From positions 1 to 44,841 of the forward strand of contig CALJUX010000078.1 in assembly GCA_937978655.1 (NCBI GenBank): a stretch of DNA of 44,841 nucleotides, read 5' to 3'. This document shows, piece after piece, positions 1-7,636 of the stretch (positions are counted from its first letter, which is position 1; each line of letters begins with the position of its first letter). Position numbers and translations under genes: made by a program. This stretch comes from an uncultured Chromatiaceae bacterium (GTDB lineage Bacteria > Pseudomonadota > Gammaproteobacteria > Enterobacterales > Alteromonadaceae). The notes below the pieces were generated by a model, which ran no database searches, was not told where the DNA came from, and saw only the letters and a program-made list of their open reading frames with translations.

Positions 1-12
1 CAAATTTCAGCT

Positions 13-39
13 ACAAAAAAACCAGCAAATATGCTGGTT
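13..39 (-). terminator. Rho-independent terminator of tRNA-fMet
   Basis: On the minus strand the arms AACCAGCA and TGCTGGTT (20-27 and 32-39) form a perfect 8-bp stem with a 4-nt loop. A run of T follows, read from the A-run at 15-21. It lies 8 nt beyond the CCA end of the tRNA gene, which fits a terminator for that transcript. Confidence 0.85.
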
Positions 40-46
40 CTTAAGT

Positions 47-123
<77 letters not shown>

Positions 124-174
124 TCCGAAAATTACATTTGAGCAGTGAATGTAATCTGTTGTTTGCAATGAGTT

Positions 175-209
175 AGTTGGTTGCGGGAGCCGGATCTTCG
201 GGTTATGAG
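175..209 (-). repeat. Decayed 3' half of a second tRNA-fMet copy, probable att site
   Basis: Positions 175-195 repeat 44-64 (CCA end, acceptor and T-stem) and positions 196-209 repeat 78-91 (anticodon loop side). The 13 nt equivalent to 65-77, covering the T-loop region, are missing. Homology stops at the anticodon loop. This is what an integration crossover in the anticodon loop of a second tandem tRNA-fMet gene would leave: a chromosomal 3' half that is no longer needed and has since lost 13 nt. The integrase gene lies 710 bp away and points inward. Confidence 0.75.
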
Positions 210-686
210 TGCAACAATTATATTAAATTGCAATGTGCTTCGTCTGCATATTTGAAATATGAGAAAAGCAAATATCACTAATATACAATGGTTTAAATCT
301 GAATGTCTGTGACGCGATAAAAAGCAGACTTTCGCGATAACCCATATTTATACGTCACACATTTATTGATTTACGCACAATAAATGTCACAGCCGTTTTT
401 CCACACCTTTTCCAAAAACGACCTTGAGCTAGGTTTTCGTCCCTTCAACTGTCCTTAATCACCCTAAAAAACGGCAATTACTCACCTCACTTTTATCATT
501 TTCCGATTTGTGGCGTGAATTTCACTCTGCGGTAGCCTGCTGACGATGTGGCAGTCGCTTGCCACATGGCGTCACGTTAATCATTGTTTTAATTATCAAT
601 TTTACCTGCTGCAAGGTTTGTAGCGTGAATTTGAAAACGGGTTAACGTGATTTCTGTGTCGCAGCATGGCGGCATAAACAGAGGAA
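210..686. promoter_or_regulatory. Repeat-rich control region beside att and excisionase
   Basis: I see no gene in these 477 nt, but several ordered repeats. Two copies of TTTGTRGCGTGAATTTSA lie at 507-524 and 617-634, exactly 110 bp apart. A perfect 8-bp inverted repeat, ATGTGGCA/TGCCACAT, lies at 546-567. The pair TCACGTTAA (572-580) and TTAACGTGA (642-650) is inverted. ACATTTATT/AATAAATGT forms another inverted pair near 358-392. CGCGATAA occurs twice near 313-340. Such an arrangement between att and int usually holds arm-type integrase sites, excisionase sites or the promoter/operator of xis-int. Which repeat does which job cannot be decided here. Confidence 0.5.
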
Positions 687-926
687 ATGACAATGACTCG
701 AACTTACTTAACGACAGAGCAACTCGCAGCGCGCATTCACTATGATGCTCGCTCCATTCGCAATGTACTACTGGACGCCTATCTGTTTGAAGGTCGCCAT
801 TACATTCGTCCTTTTGGTCGGCGTAAATTGCTGTTTATCTGGGAAGCGATTGAAGCAGACTGGCTAAGCTCAACCCACGATAGCATCGCCATGATGACAG
901 AGCCTGCGGAGGTCTGTCATGGGTAA
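687..926 (+). CDS. Excisionase-like small HTH DNA-binding protein
   Basis: This 79-residue basic protein has an N-terminal helix-turn-helix-like stretch (residues 8-30, LTTEQLAARIHYDARSIRN) followed by a short beta-wing-like segment containing GRHYIRPFGRRK. That layout resembles small excisionases and AlpA/MerR-type winged helices. It overlaps the start of the integrase gene by 8 nt, so the two are co-transcribed and probably translationally coupled. The position, directly before int and after the att-like repeat, supports a recombination directionality factor that may also regulate its own promoter. A purely transcriptional regulator is the main alternative. The start has GAGGAAATGACA just upstream, and AGAGGAA is a plausible ribosome-binding site. 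Confidence 0.65.
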   Translation: MTMTRTYLTTEQLAARIHYDARSIRNVLLDAYLFEGRHYIRPFGRRKLLFIWEAIEADWLSSTHDSIAMMTEPAEVCHG

Positions 927-2106
927 AGTCTCCGTTCGTTCGGAAACCGGGCGGCTCTATTTTGATTTCCAGTTTCAAGGTCAGCGGTGCAGGGAACAAA
1001 CCACCTTGCTCGACAATAAAGGCAACCGGAAGCTGCTGGAAAAACAGCTGCAACTCATTGAAGCGGAAATCCACGCCAACAACTTCAATTACGCGAAGCA
1101 TTTTCCTGACAGTCCTTTTGTTAAACGCCTGAACGAGCAGCAACAGGAATTATTGTTGTTGCAAGCCCAAGCCAGCAACACACCATTGTTTACCGTCTTT
1201 GTGGAGGAGTGGTATGCCGAAAGTGTTGTGTTGTGGCGGCCGTCGTATCGGACCACCGTTCGGGGCTTAATCGATAAGTACTACGTGCAGGCATTTGCGG
1301 GTAAAAAAGTCGACGAGATCACCTATGCAGATCTACTGAAGTTTCGGGCAGCACTCGCCAAAGTACCTGGCCGAACCAACAAAGAAACCCTGACGAACAA
1401 TCGAATTAACAAAATCATGTGTCCGTTAAGGCGGATCTTTGATGAGGCCGCTGACCGGTTTAACTTTAACACCCCTTATACGCGGATTAAACCTCTCAAA
1501 GTGCCTAAATCAGATGTTCAACCGCTGTCGCTGGAAGAGGTGAACCTGATTTTGAACAAGGTTCGGACGGATTATCGCAACTACTACATTGTTCGCTTTT
1601 TTACCGGCATGCGCACCGGGGAAATTGACGGCTTGAAATGGGATTACGTTGATTTCAACCGCGGCGTGATTATGGTGCGCGAAACCATTGTCGCGGGCCA
1701 AGAAGATTACACCAAAAACGACCATTCGCAGCGTGATATCAAGATGATCGGGCCCGTGGTAGAAGCCCTGCGTCGGCAATATCGCGCAACCGGTCGCTAC
1801 TCAAATTATGTGTTTTGTAATCGGGATGGTAAGCCGCTTGATCACAACAATGTCACCAAACGCATCTGGTATCCAATGCTGACGCGTTTAGGACTGGGGA
1901 AACGCCGGCCTTACCAAACTCGTCATACCGCTGCGACTTTGTGGTTAGCCGCCGGGGAGTCGCCTGAGTGGATCGCCAAGCAAATGGGGCATTCCACGAC
2001 TGAAATGCTGTTTAAAACCTATTCGCGTTTTGTCCCCAACTTAACGCGCCATGACGGCTCTGCCTTTGAAAAGTTACTGACAACAACTCTTGGCCCATCA
2101 CTGTAA
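919..2106 (+). CDS. Tyrosine-family site-specific integrase
   Basis: This 395-residue protein is of the usual length for a phage/island integrase. The N-terminal part (about 1-85) looks like an arm-type DNA-binding domain, followed by a SAM-like core-binding domain (about 90-190) and the catalytic domain. Visible catalytic residues are Arg near 231 (TGMRTGEI), Arg-His near 335 (QTRHTAAT), the GHS box near 357 and the nucleophile Tyr near 369 (KTYSRF). The usual first His of the HxxR box is Tyr (YQTR), a substitution known in other active integrases. It starts inside the end of the excisionase-like gene. Together with the tRNA-fMet remnant it marks the left end of an integrative element, and it is expected to catalyse recombination at the tRNA-fMet anticodon region. 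Confidence 0.93.
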   Translation: MGKVSVRSETGRLYFDFQFQGQRCREQTTLLDNKGNRKLLEKQLQLIEAEIHANNFNYAKHFPDSPFVKRLNEQQQELLLLQAQASNTPLFTVFVEEWYAESVVLWRPSYRTTVRGLIDKYYVQAFAGKKVDEITYADLLKFRAALAKVPGRTNKETLTNNRINKIMCPLRRIFDEAADRFNFNTPYTRIKPLKVPKSDVQPLSLEEVNLILNKVRTDYRNYYIVRFFTGMRTGEIDGLKWDYVDFNRGVIMVRETIVAGQEDYTKNDHSQRDIKMIGPVVEALRRQYRATGRYSNYVFCNRDGKPLDHNNVTKRIWYPMLTRLGLGKRRPYQTRHTAATLWLAAGESPEWIAKQMGHSTTEMLFKTYSRFVPNLTRHDGSAFEKLLTTTLGPSL

Positions 2107-2119
2107 ACGGGAGACGAAG

Positions 2120-2401
2120 ATGATCATTGAACATAGCAAAGCATTTCGTTCCTTCATGGCAAACAAGGACCTGGATAGAAAAGCCGGTCTATACGCTGAT
2201 TCGCTGATGTTGGTTATGCAGATTAAACCGCATCAAAAAGGGCTCGTGCAGATTGTTGGCAAAGCAGGGGACAAAAACAATCTGGATGCGATTAAGTCCT
2301 GGGTTAAAAGCCAACTGTGCTGCGAAAGCGAGAAGGGAGAAGACAACCTCGAAACCCTGCGGAATAAGTTACAGCGATGCTTGGAAGATGCAGCCGACTA
2401 G
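2120..2401 (+). CDS. Small hypothetical protein
   Basis: This protein has about 93 residues and I do not recognise it. I chose the ATG at 2120 because a GGGAGA Shine-Dalgarno sequence lies 5-6 nt upstream. A longer reading would start inside the integrase gene. The protein is soluble, with two Cys in the segment SQLCCESEK and a likely C-terminal amphipathic helix. It follows the integrase stop codon by 13 nt, so it is probably the third gene of the xis-int transcript. Confidence 0.6.
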   Translation: MIIEHSKAFRSFMANKDLDRKAGLYADSLMLVMQIKPHQKGLVQIVGKAGDKNNLDAIKSWVKSQLCCESEKGEDNLETLRNKLQRCLEDAAD

Positions 2402-2458
2402 TTTTTACGATCGATTTTTTAAGCAACAAACCACAACCTATAAATGAAGGATACTCTA

Positions 2459-2593
2459 ATGACCATCCAAACAATGAGCCTTATCATCGTGTTTTTTGGC
2501 ATACTCGCCATCGCTTCGATTTTGTTAGCTGCGTACTTTGCCGCTGCCTGGAAGGACGAAAAACGCAAAAACATGAAGCGAAAAAAACGGTAA
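2459..2593 (+). CDS. Small single-pass membrane protein, 44 aa
   Basis: This very short reading frame starts MTIQTMSLIIVFFG and ends in a highly basic tail (KDEKRKNMKRKKR). One hydrophobic helix spans residues 7-30, followed by Trp and the positively charged tail, giving an N-out/C-in orientation by the positive-inside rule. The Shine-Dalgarno sequence AAGGA lies 7 nt before the ATG. The ordered topology and good ribosome-binding site argue against chance, but no homologue is known to me. It is probably part of the integrase transcript. Confidence 0.55.
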   Translation: MTIQTMSLIIVFFGILAIASILLAAYFAAAWKDEKRKNMKRKKR

Positions 2594-2974
2594 GGGTGAA
2601 GAATCGAAGCGAAGGGATTCGCTTTCCGTGGTTGCAGATTTCCAAAACGGCGCTTGCTAATCTCTTTGTAATCTAAAATTTTCCTATCAATCTATCCCAA
2701 AACCCTGGTTCGTCATGATGAGAATTTTTCATCGAATGGTGTAAAATTTACGTCTAAACGTAAACTCCAAGCTCCATCTAGTTAAATCCATGCCATAGCA
2801 ATTGACCGGCGATCGCTGCGAAATTACTGAACTTTGACTGAAAGCAATTGCTGCGGTGCCGATTTTGGTATTACTGTAATGCGAATAGTCCTAGCGGTCA
2901 TGATAATCGCAACATATGGTAAGAAGCGACGGCAAATGGGTGGTAAATTAAATGCCATTAGCCAAGGAGATAAG
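2594..2974. other. Non-coding gap with a gene remnant
   Basis: Apart from the minus-strand gene remnant at 2673-2738, I see no gene in this 381-nt stretch. A longer reading frame begins at 2834 and runs into the Sel1 gene, but it lacks a ribosome-binding site and a signal peptide, so it is not taken as the true start. The promoter of the Sel1 gene should lie here, but no clear -35/-10 pair stands out. Confidence 0.5.
2673..2738 (-). pseudogene. 3' remnant of a paralogue of the 149-aa gene at 4762-5211
   Basis: Read on the minus strand, this segment encodes HSMKNSHHDEPGFWDRLIGK plus F and a stop codon. It aligns without gaps to the C-terminus of the intact gene at 4762-5211 (HAMRNQHHDEPGFWEKLMEE plus F). 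Upstream in the same frame there are stop codons within 10 codons, and I see no further similarity. This is therefore a broken tail of a duplicated gene family, left by recombination or deletion. Confidence 0.75.
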
Positions 2975-3649
2975 ATGAAGAATTCCATAATACTCGCGCC
3001 TTGGTTTGCTACCTTTTTCTCACTCAGTGTCAGCGCATTTCAGGAAGATAAAGTACAAGAGTTTATTAATTTGCTTGAAACAGAAGCGAAAGCTGGTAAT
3101 CCGGTAGCTAAATTTAATCTAGATAACGCATACATGGATGGCATTGCCGGTGTAAAAAAGGACCTAACTAAAGGTTTCAATTACCTTATAGAGTCAGCAA
3201 AACAAGGCTATCCACAGGCGCAGTATAACGTTGCTGTATCATATAAGACGGGAGAAGGAACCCCGCAAAATGCAGAGCTATCTTTGTATTGGTACTTACA
3301 GACCGCTAAAAATGGCCATGCACCATCACAACTTCAGGCATCCTTAATTTTAGACGAGAAGGGTGATCACAAAAAAGCTTATGAGCTATTAAAGCTTGCA
3401 TCTATGAAAGGTGAGGTGGATGCACAGTACATGCTAGCGCATATGTACTATGCAGGCACAGCTGAACCTCAAGATTATCAGTTAGGCTATATTTGGTTTT
3501 CAATTTCAGCTGCTAATGGGGATACTGATGCCCCCAAGGCGCGAGACCTCATAGCCAAAAAGCTAGACGCACAAAGTCTGGCAAAAGCCGAATCTGAAGC
3601 CGCTCAAATCTTTGACATGATCCGCCAAAACACAGCTGAACAACCTTAA
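2975..3649 (+). CDS. Secreted Sel1-like repeat protein
   Basis: This protein has about 224 residues. I chose the ATG at 2975 because AAGGAGA lies 5 nt upstream and the product then begins with a signal peptide (MKNSIILAPWFATFFSLSVSA, cleavage near residue 21). The mature part is built of about four Sel1-type TPR-like repeats, with the typical pattern AxYNxAxxYxxGxG...AxxWYxxAAxxG (for example QAQYNVAVSYKTGEG and DAQYMLAHMYYAGTA). Sel1 proteins are periplasmic or outer-membrane adaptors in protein-protein contacts. No partner is evident. The next gene also encodes an exported protein, so both may be envelope cargo of the island. Confidence 0.85.
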   Translation: MKNSIILAPWFATFFSLSVSAFQEDKVQEFINLLETEAKAGNPVAKFNLDNAYMDGIAGVKKDLTKGFNYLIESAKQGYPQAQYNVAVSYKTGEGTPQNAELSLYWYLQTAKNGHAPSQLQASLILDEKGDHKKAYELLKLASMKGEVDAQYMLAHMYYAGTAEPQDYQLGYIWFSISAANGDTDAPKARDLIAKKLDAQSLAKAESEAAQIFDMIRQNTAEQP

Positions 3650-3741
3650 AAGTCACCTACCGCCTCAAACTACAGGTCTAAGGTACTGAAAATCTACAAA
3701 TATACTATCTTTTTATGCTGCAATCTCAGGGAATATCAGCG

Positions 3742-4617
3742 ATGCAATTTTGGAAAGTCTTAAGTTTGGGTGCGCTATTTTTCGCGAATTTGGTACTTGC
3801 AGAGGTATATGTTAATGACAGTAGCTTGAAACTCACTGGCACGATCAGCAACGACGAATTTTCTAAATTCAAAACAAAATTTGAATCTGTGCTAACCCGA
3901 AATGATATGGGAATAAATGAGCTCCACTTATTCCAGTTGGAAGACGTCAAAGGAGGCTCATTATCTGAAGCTATCAAGATTGCTGACTTTGTTCGCAGTA
4001 TGCGGCTCAGGGTTAATTTAGCCGGTGAGTGTTCAAGTGCCTGTGTATTAATCTATTTCGCCTCAGTCGAAAGAAGACATGACCACGGCGCGACCCTTGG
4101 TGTGCATCGAATTCGATTTGCGAACAATGGACTAAAGAGCTTGAGCCTGGACGATGCGACCCAAAGCTATCAGGCCGGCGAGAAACTACTGGTCAGCAAA
4201 CTCTCTGAATATGGAGCGCCTGAGAGCATTATTGAAAAGCTCAAAGGGACTTCATCACGGGATCTGACAATCATCCCAATTGGCGAGGTACCGATTTTCC
4301 CTCCTGTTGTTTTTGAATGGCTGCAGGATAGCTGCGACCAATACCCACTGAAGCACCTTAAGATTGGCCACCATGCATTTAACGCGCTTGAGCAAGCATT
4401 TTCACAAGGTATAGTGTCAAAAGACACACCCGCAATGACAATCACCAGAATGGTTGAGCAGTTCGGGCAAGAAGCAGATCCTAGCTTTACATTCGCAGGA
4501 TATGGTCAGGCGGAACGTTGTGTATCTAGTAAGTTGTATGATGAATATTCGGCAAAGAAAAAAGCATATTGCCAAGACAATAGCTTGTCGTGCGGTTCAA
4601 TTTTCAAAAGAATGTAG
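3742..4617 (+). CDS. Periplasmic ClpP/crotonase-like protein (COG3904-type)
   Basis: This protein has about 291 residues. The ATG at 3742 (AGGGA at 3728-3732) gives a signal peptide, MQFWKVLSLGALFFANLVLA, ending near residue 20. The segment GECSSACVLIYFAS (about residues 98-111) followed by GVHRI resembles the motif of predicted periplasmic proteins related to ClpP-like serine proteases, where the Ser next to Ala-Cys would be the nucleophile and the following His part of the triad. The C-terminal 100 residues hold several Cys and no recognisable domain. The catalytic role is inferred from motif resemblance only. Confidence 0.7.
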   Translation: MQFWKVLSLGALFFANLVLAEVYVNDSSLKLTGTISNDEFSKFKTKFESVLTRNDMGINELHLFQLEDVKGGSLSEAIKIADFVRSMRLRVNLAGECSSACVLIYFASVERRHDHGATLGVHRIRFANNGLKSLSLDDATQSYQAGEKLLVSKLSEYGAPESIIEKLKGTSSRDLTIIPIGEVPIFPPVVFEWLQDSCDQYPLKHLKIGHHAFNALEQAFSQGIVSKDTPAMTITRMVEQFGQEADPSFTFAGYGQAERCVSSKLYDEYSAKKKAYCQDNSLSCGSIFKRM

Positions 4618-4658
4618 CGCTTAAAAAGGCTGTATTCGCAAAGCTGAGTCGGCGCAAA

Positions 4659-4760
4659 TCATGAAACTGTAGTGACCCACTTAATTTGGCCATTAGGATA
4701 AACACTAACTTCAATATACAGCGTTTTTCCAAGCCCATCTTTTGATACGCTTACTGACAT
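4659..4760 (-). CDS. Small ORF, 33 aa, coupled to the upstream gene
   Basis: This minus-strand frame starts MSVSVSKDGLGKTLYIEVSV and ends WVTTVS. The ATG lies one base after the stop codon of the 149-aa gene, and the Shine-Dalgarno sequence GGAGGAG sits inside the end of that gene, so translation would be coupled. The alternating beta-strand-like composition (KTLYIEVSVYPNGQIKWVTT) looks like a real small protein rather than noise. Function is unknown. Confidence 0.5.
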   Translation of the reverse strand: MSVSVSKDGLGKTLYIEVSVYPNGQIKWVTTVS

Positions 4761-4761
4761 A

Positions 4762-5211
4762 TTAAAACTCCTCCATTAGTTTTTCCCAAAAACCCGGTTC
4801 GTCGTGATGCTGGTTTCTCATCGCATGCTCAACACTCAAACAACAGAAAATGACCCCCTCTATCTTGCAGCTACCATCTGGATGCTCCAGATAATTGCTT
4901 AATTTCATAAACTCGGCATCATTTTCATCATATGGGACATCAATGTAGATTTGTCCTCTATAAGACGAAAAAATATGCTCACTTGCCACTTCACCACAGG
5001 GAGAATGACCTATATGGTTTTGGTCAAGCCAGTAAATTATGTCTTTACGGGTTTGCCACGAGCACCATTCGGGACTGGGGAATACTTGTCTATCAAACGT
5101 TAGATACAGTACAGCCCGCTGTTTTTCGCGACAAATTTTATCGATGTGAGTAATTTGCTGTGGCATAAGTTTTTCGATCTTAAGATTGTTGTCATTTAGC
5201 GTAAACGTCAC
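4762..5211 (-). CDS. Hypothetical protein, 149 aa
   Basis: I do not recognise this protein. It is soluble, acidic at its C-terminus and rich in aromatic residues (CSWQTRKDIIYWLDQNHIGH; FWEKLMEEF), with several Cys and His. The first ATG at 5211 lacks a strong ribosome-binding site, and the Met at residue 16 is an alternative start. A C-terminal fragment of a paralogue lies at 2673-2738, so this is a repeated gene family within the island. It is followed at once by the 33-aa ORF. A small two-gene unit of this kind could be an immunity or antitoxin type of cargo, but nothing in the sequence proves it. Confidence 0.6.
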   Translation of the reverse strand: MTFTLNDNNLKIEKLMPQQITHIDKICREKQRAVLYLTFDRQVFPSPEWCSWQTRKDIIYWLDQNHIGHSPCGEVASEHIFSSYRGQIYIDVPYDENDAEFMKLSNYLEHPDGSCKIEGVIFCCLSVEHAMRNQHHDEPGFWEKLMEEF

Positions 5212-5359
5212 TCACGCTATCGTCAAAGCTCCTGCTAAGTATTGCATAAGTCTAGAGGGTACTTATTAAATCAGACTGCCACAGTCAGCACGCTCCATAA
5301 CTGTGTATGAGGTTTTGATACATTAATGTGTTAACCTATTTGCCATTATGAATTTATTA

Positions 5360-5373
5360 AGTTGTTATCAACT
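5360..5373. promoter_or_regulatory. Short dyad AGTTG-N4-CAACT in a divergent promoter region
   Basis: This 14-bp inverted repeat lies in the intergenic region between the minus-strand 149-aa gene and the plus-strand glycosylase-like gene. The TTGATA-like sequence about 50 nt upstream could be a -35 box. This is a weak operator candidate only. Confidence 0.25.
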
Positions 5374-5423
5374 CGATAAATACAGTAATCCTAGTTAATT
5401 CACAAATGGAGCTTTGATTATCG

Positions 5424-6392
5424 ATGAGTAATATTCAAACAAACTTGATCGCAGAATTTGAAAAAATTGGATTTTGTTCGGACTCGTTTACTCTAGCCGA
5501 CTTACAAAGTAGATTCGAAAAGAATGGGGTTTGGGTCATTAATGGACAAGAATATGATTCAAAGCATGTCAGAACTATTTTTGCCAATCATTCAGTAGGC
5601 CCTGGTAGCCGAGTTGGTGAATCTGTAAAGAGGGGGAGTGTTCCATTATTCATAAAGCATCTTGAGCCAGGAACATATTCTATTTACAGCTCAGAAGCTT
5701 TTGCCTTATTTAATCGAGACAGTCAGCAGCGATCTGCACCGCATAAGTATGCAGTATTGTTAGAAGATGCGGTGAAAAACTATGGGTTTCCGCCAGTTTA
5801 TTATGATTTTTCAAACGACACTAAAGTGAAAGCTCCATCAATGTCGACAGTCGAACAAGTCATCAAAGCTCAGCTAACGGCGAATAGTTTAGAACAAGTG
5901 AAGCATGGGCTCGCAAATGTTGTTTATTGGGGAAATGCTAATGCTGGATATCAGAAGCATCGGACCAACAAAATCTTAAATTCAATTACATCTGAACAGC
6001 TGACGTCATTTCAGCAATTAGTTGCTTCAGGGAATATACCAACACTGGAACAAATCAAAAATTTAAAGATGCCCCAGTTCTCCGGTGTGTCATTTATCTC
6101 AAAGATTGTAGCGTTTTTGGACCCCGATAATCATTGTGTATTGGATTTACTGCTATCAAGGTTGGCGCCAGCATCTGCAAATAAGGCATTAGGACTATTA
6201 AAGGTGTCAGGTCAAATTGGCGTAACCAAAGTCAATATGCAAGTGTACAAGCTTTGGTGCGAGGAATGTGCGCGAATAAATCAAACCTATTTCGAAAATC
6301 GTTATCGCGTAGTTGATATTGAGCGTGGCTTTTTCAAGTTAATCCAAGACGACGAATTGCCGATTGCTCAAGAAATCTACGCAAATTTGTAG
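5424..6392 (+). CDS. Helix-hairpin-helix DNA-glycosylase-like protein with extra N-terminal domain
   Basis: This protein has 322 residues. The C-terminal part (about 145-310) resembles the HhH-GPD/OGG-like glycosylase fold: a helical segment with VVYWGNANAGYQKHR, then GVSFISKIVAFLDPDNHCVLD, which matches the pattern of a hairpin followed by hydrophobic helices and an Asp in the position of the GPD aspartate. The N-terminal 100 residues form a separate domain ending GTYSIYSSEAFALFNRD, of a type often found before nucleases and glycosylases. If functional, it would excise modified bases or act on modified DNA. A perfect terminator lies 90 nt downstream, so this gene probably ends its own transcript. 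The catalytic Lys/Asp assignment is not certain. Confidence 0.5.
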   Translation: MSNIQTNLIAEFEKIGFCSDSFTLADLQSRFEKNGVWVINGQEYDSKHVRTIFANHSVGPGSRVGESVKRGSVPLFIKHLEPGTYSIYSSEAFALFNRDSQQRSAPHKYAVLLEDAVKNYGFPPVYYDFSNDTKVKAPSMSTVEQVIKAQLTANSLEQVKHGLANVVYWGNANAGYQKHRTNKILNSITSEQLTSFQQLVASGNIPTLEQIKNLKMPQFSGVSFISKIVAFLDPDNHCVLDLLLSRLAPASANKALGLLKVSGQIGVTKVNMQVYKLWCEECARINQTYFENRYRVVDIERGFFKLIQDDELPIAQEIYANL

Positions 6393-6481
6393 AAAAGACT
6401 ATTCGCTCTAGAGTGTTCATTACAGCTTAAAGCAGTAACCAAATTCATGTTTCAGGTATTGATACATCGCATGTTTAAACT

Positions 6482-6514
6482 AACGGCGTCGCTCAAAACG
6501 ACGCCGTTTTTGTT
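6482..6514 (+). terminator. Strong Rho-independent terminator
   Basis: AACGGCGTCG (6482-6491) and CGACGCCGTT (6499-6508) form a perfect 10-bp GC-rich stem with a 7-nt loop, followed by TTTTGTTT. It terminates the gene ending at 6392 and separates it from the genes starting at 6540. Confidence 0.9.
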
Positions 6515-6539
6515 TGAACTCTAACAAGCGAGGATATCT

Positions 6540-6749
6540 ATGGGAAGTCAATATCTGCGTGATGCGGCCGGAATGGTGTATGCCATTATCGACCAAGATC
6601 AATCTGGAGACCAGTCCATTCGAACCTACGAGCATGGATGGCTTGGACGCTATTATGCCAAGAGTAATATCACTGTCGATTTGCGCACAGGGCAAATTGT
6701 TGCCCGTGGCAACGCCTTAGCTAGTCTTGTCCAACCTCCACGTTATTAG
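6540..6749 (+). CDS. Small hypothetical protein, 69 aa
   Basis: I do not recognise this protein. It starts MGSQYLRDAAGMVYAIIDQD with GCGAGGA upstream at suitable spacing, and the motif DLRTGQIVARGNALASL suggests a small beta-rich fold. It lies 8 nt before the deacetylase-fold gene, so the two are co-transcribed and the small protein may be a partner or regulator of the enzyme. An overlapping frame in the same stretch (6514-6720) has no comparable start and is ignored. Confidence 0.6.
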   Translation: MGSQYLRDAAGMVYAIIDQDQSGDQSIRTYEHGWLGRYYAKSNITVDLRTGQIVARGNALASLVQPPRY

Positions 6750-6757
6750 GGTGATAT

Positions 6758-7636
6758 ATGCAATCGATCCCAGTATTTTATCGAGATGAATTGATTGTCG
6801 AGATGGATGGCTTTTCCCCGAGTGCGTGTAAACCTCGCGATGTAGTCGCAAGTTGGCAGAAGCTCGGACTCCCTATTGCTATTCAAAAGTGTTATCCAAT
6901 TAGTATTGATCATCTAAAGATGGTGCATGCCTATGACTATGTTGATGGTGTATTCGCTGGCACTATCAAAAATGGCTTTGGCAATAAAAATGTCGCAGTT
7001 GCGGAAAGTTGCCTCTTTACCATCGGTTCCTTATACGCCGGGGCTGAAGCTGCCATTTTGAACAAAAAAGTGGCAATAGCACCGGTGTCTGGTTTTCATC
7101 ATGCTGGTTATGAAGACGGTTATGGATTCTGCACTTTTAATGGCTTGCTGGTTGTTTGCATGTTGTTATTCATTGAGAAATTAGCAGAGAGAGTTGGCAT
7201 TCTTGATTTGGATGTGCACCCTGGGGATGGAACGGCCGGCATGCTAAAAAAAGCATGGTATCGAGACCAAATTATTCACCACTCGATGGGCTATGCCACC
7301 AAAACCGAGCCTGAATATGCTGAAGCATATCTTGCGCAATTACCTGAAGTGATTGAGGGCATGAAAGATTGCGACGTCATCCTATTTCAAGCGGGGGCTG
7401 ATCCTCACATTGACGACCCATTAGGTGGATTTTTAACTACTGAACAACTGCGATTGCGCGATCAAATAGTTTTTCGTGAATGTGCCAAGTGGAACATTCC
7501 CGTCGTTTGGAACTTAGCTGGTGGCTATCAACGTGACGAAAACAACAGCATCTCACCAATTTTATCCTTGCACAATAATACGCTGATTGAGTGTGCCAAG
7601 GTTTATCTAGCGAACAGCAATAGTGACATCGGTTAG
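6758..7636 (+). CDS. Histone-deacetylase-fold metal amidohydrolase
   Basis: This 292-residue protein shows the class II HDAC/AcuC-type signature in order: SGFHHAGYEDGYGFCTFNG (catalytic His pair), ILDLDVHPGDGT (Asp and His zinc ligands), AGADPHIDDPLGG (third ligand Asp) and WNLAGGYQ (Gly-Gly-Tyr loop). All metal and catalytic residues are present. The usual spacing between the zinc-ligand His and the GDGT motif carries an extra Pro (VHPGDGT). It should hydrolyse an acetyl-amide, for instance of acetylated polyamine or lysine. The start has AGGGTGAT upstream. Its place among island cargo, with a small protein before it and a conserved unknown after it, suggests a role different from housekeeping acetoin or polyamine use. 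Confidence 0.88.
   Translation: MQSIPVFYRDELIVEMDGFSPSACKPRDVVASWQKLGLPIAIQKCYPISIDHLKMVHAYDYVDGVFAGTIKNGFGNKNVAVAESCLFTIGSLYAGAEAAILNKKVAIAPVSGFHHAGYEDGYGFCTFNGLLVVCMLLFIEKLAERVGILDLDVHPGDGTAGMLKKAWYRDQIIHHSMGYATKTEPEYAEAYLAQLPEVIEGMKDCDVILFQAGADPHIDDPLGGFLTTEQLRLRDQIVFRECAKWNIPVVWNLAGGYQRDENNSISPILSLHNNTLIECAKVYLANSNSDIG

Noticed and set aside
179..209. A second tRNA gene
   Set aside because: It contains only the 3' half with a 13-nt internal deletion and no 5' half, so it cannot fold into a tRNA. It is reported as an att-like remnant.
2834..2974. N-terminal extension of the Sel1 protein
   Set aside because: There is no ribosome-binding site at 2834, and the extension hides a normal signal peptide that begins at the ATG at 2975.
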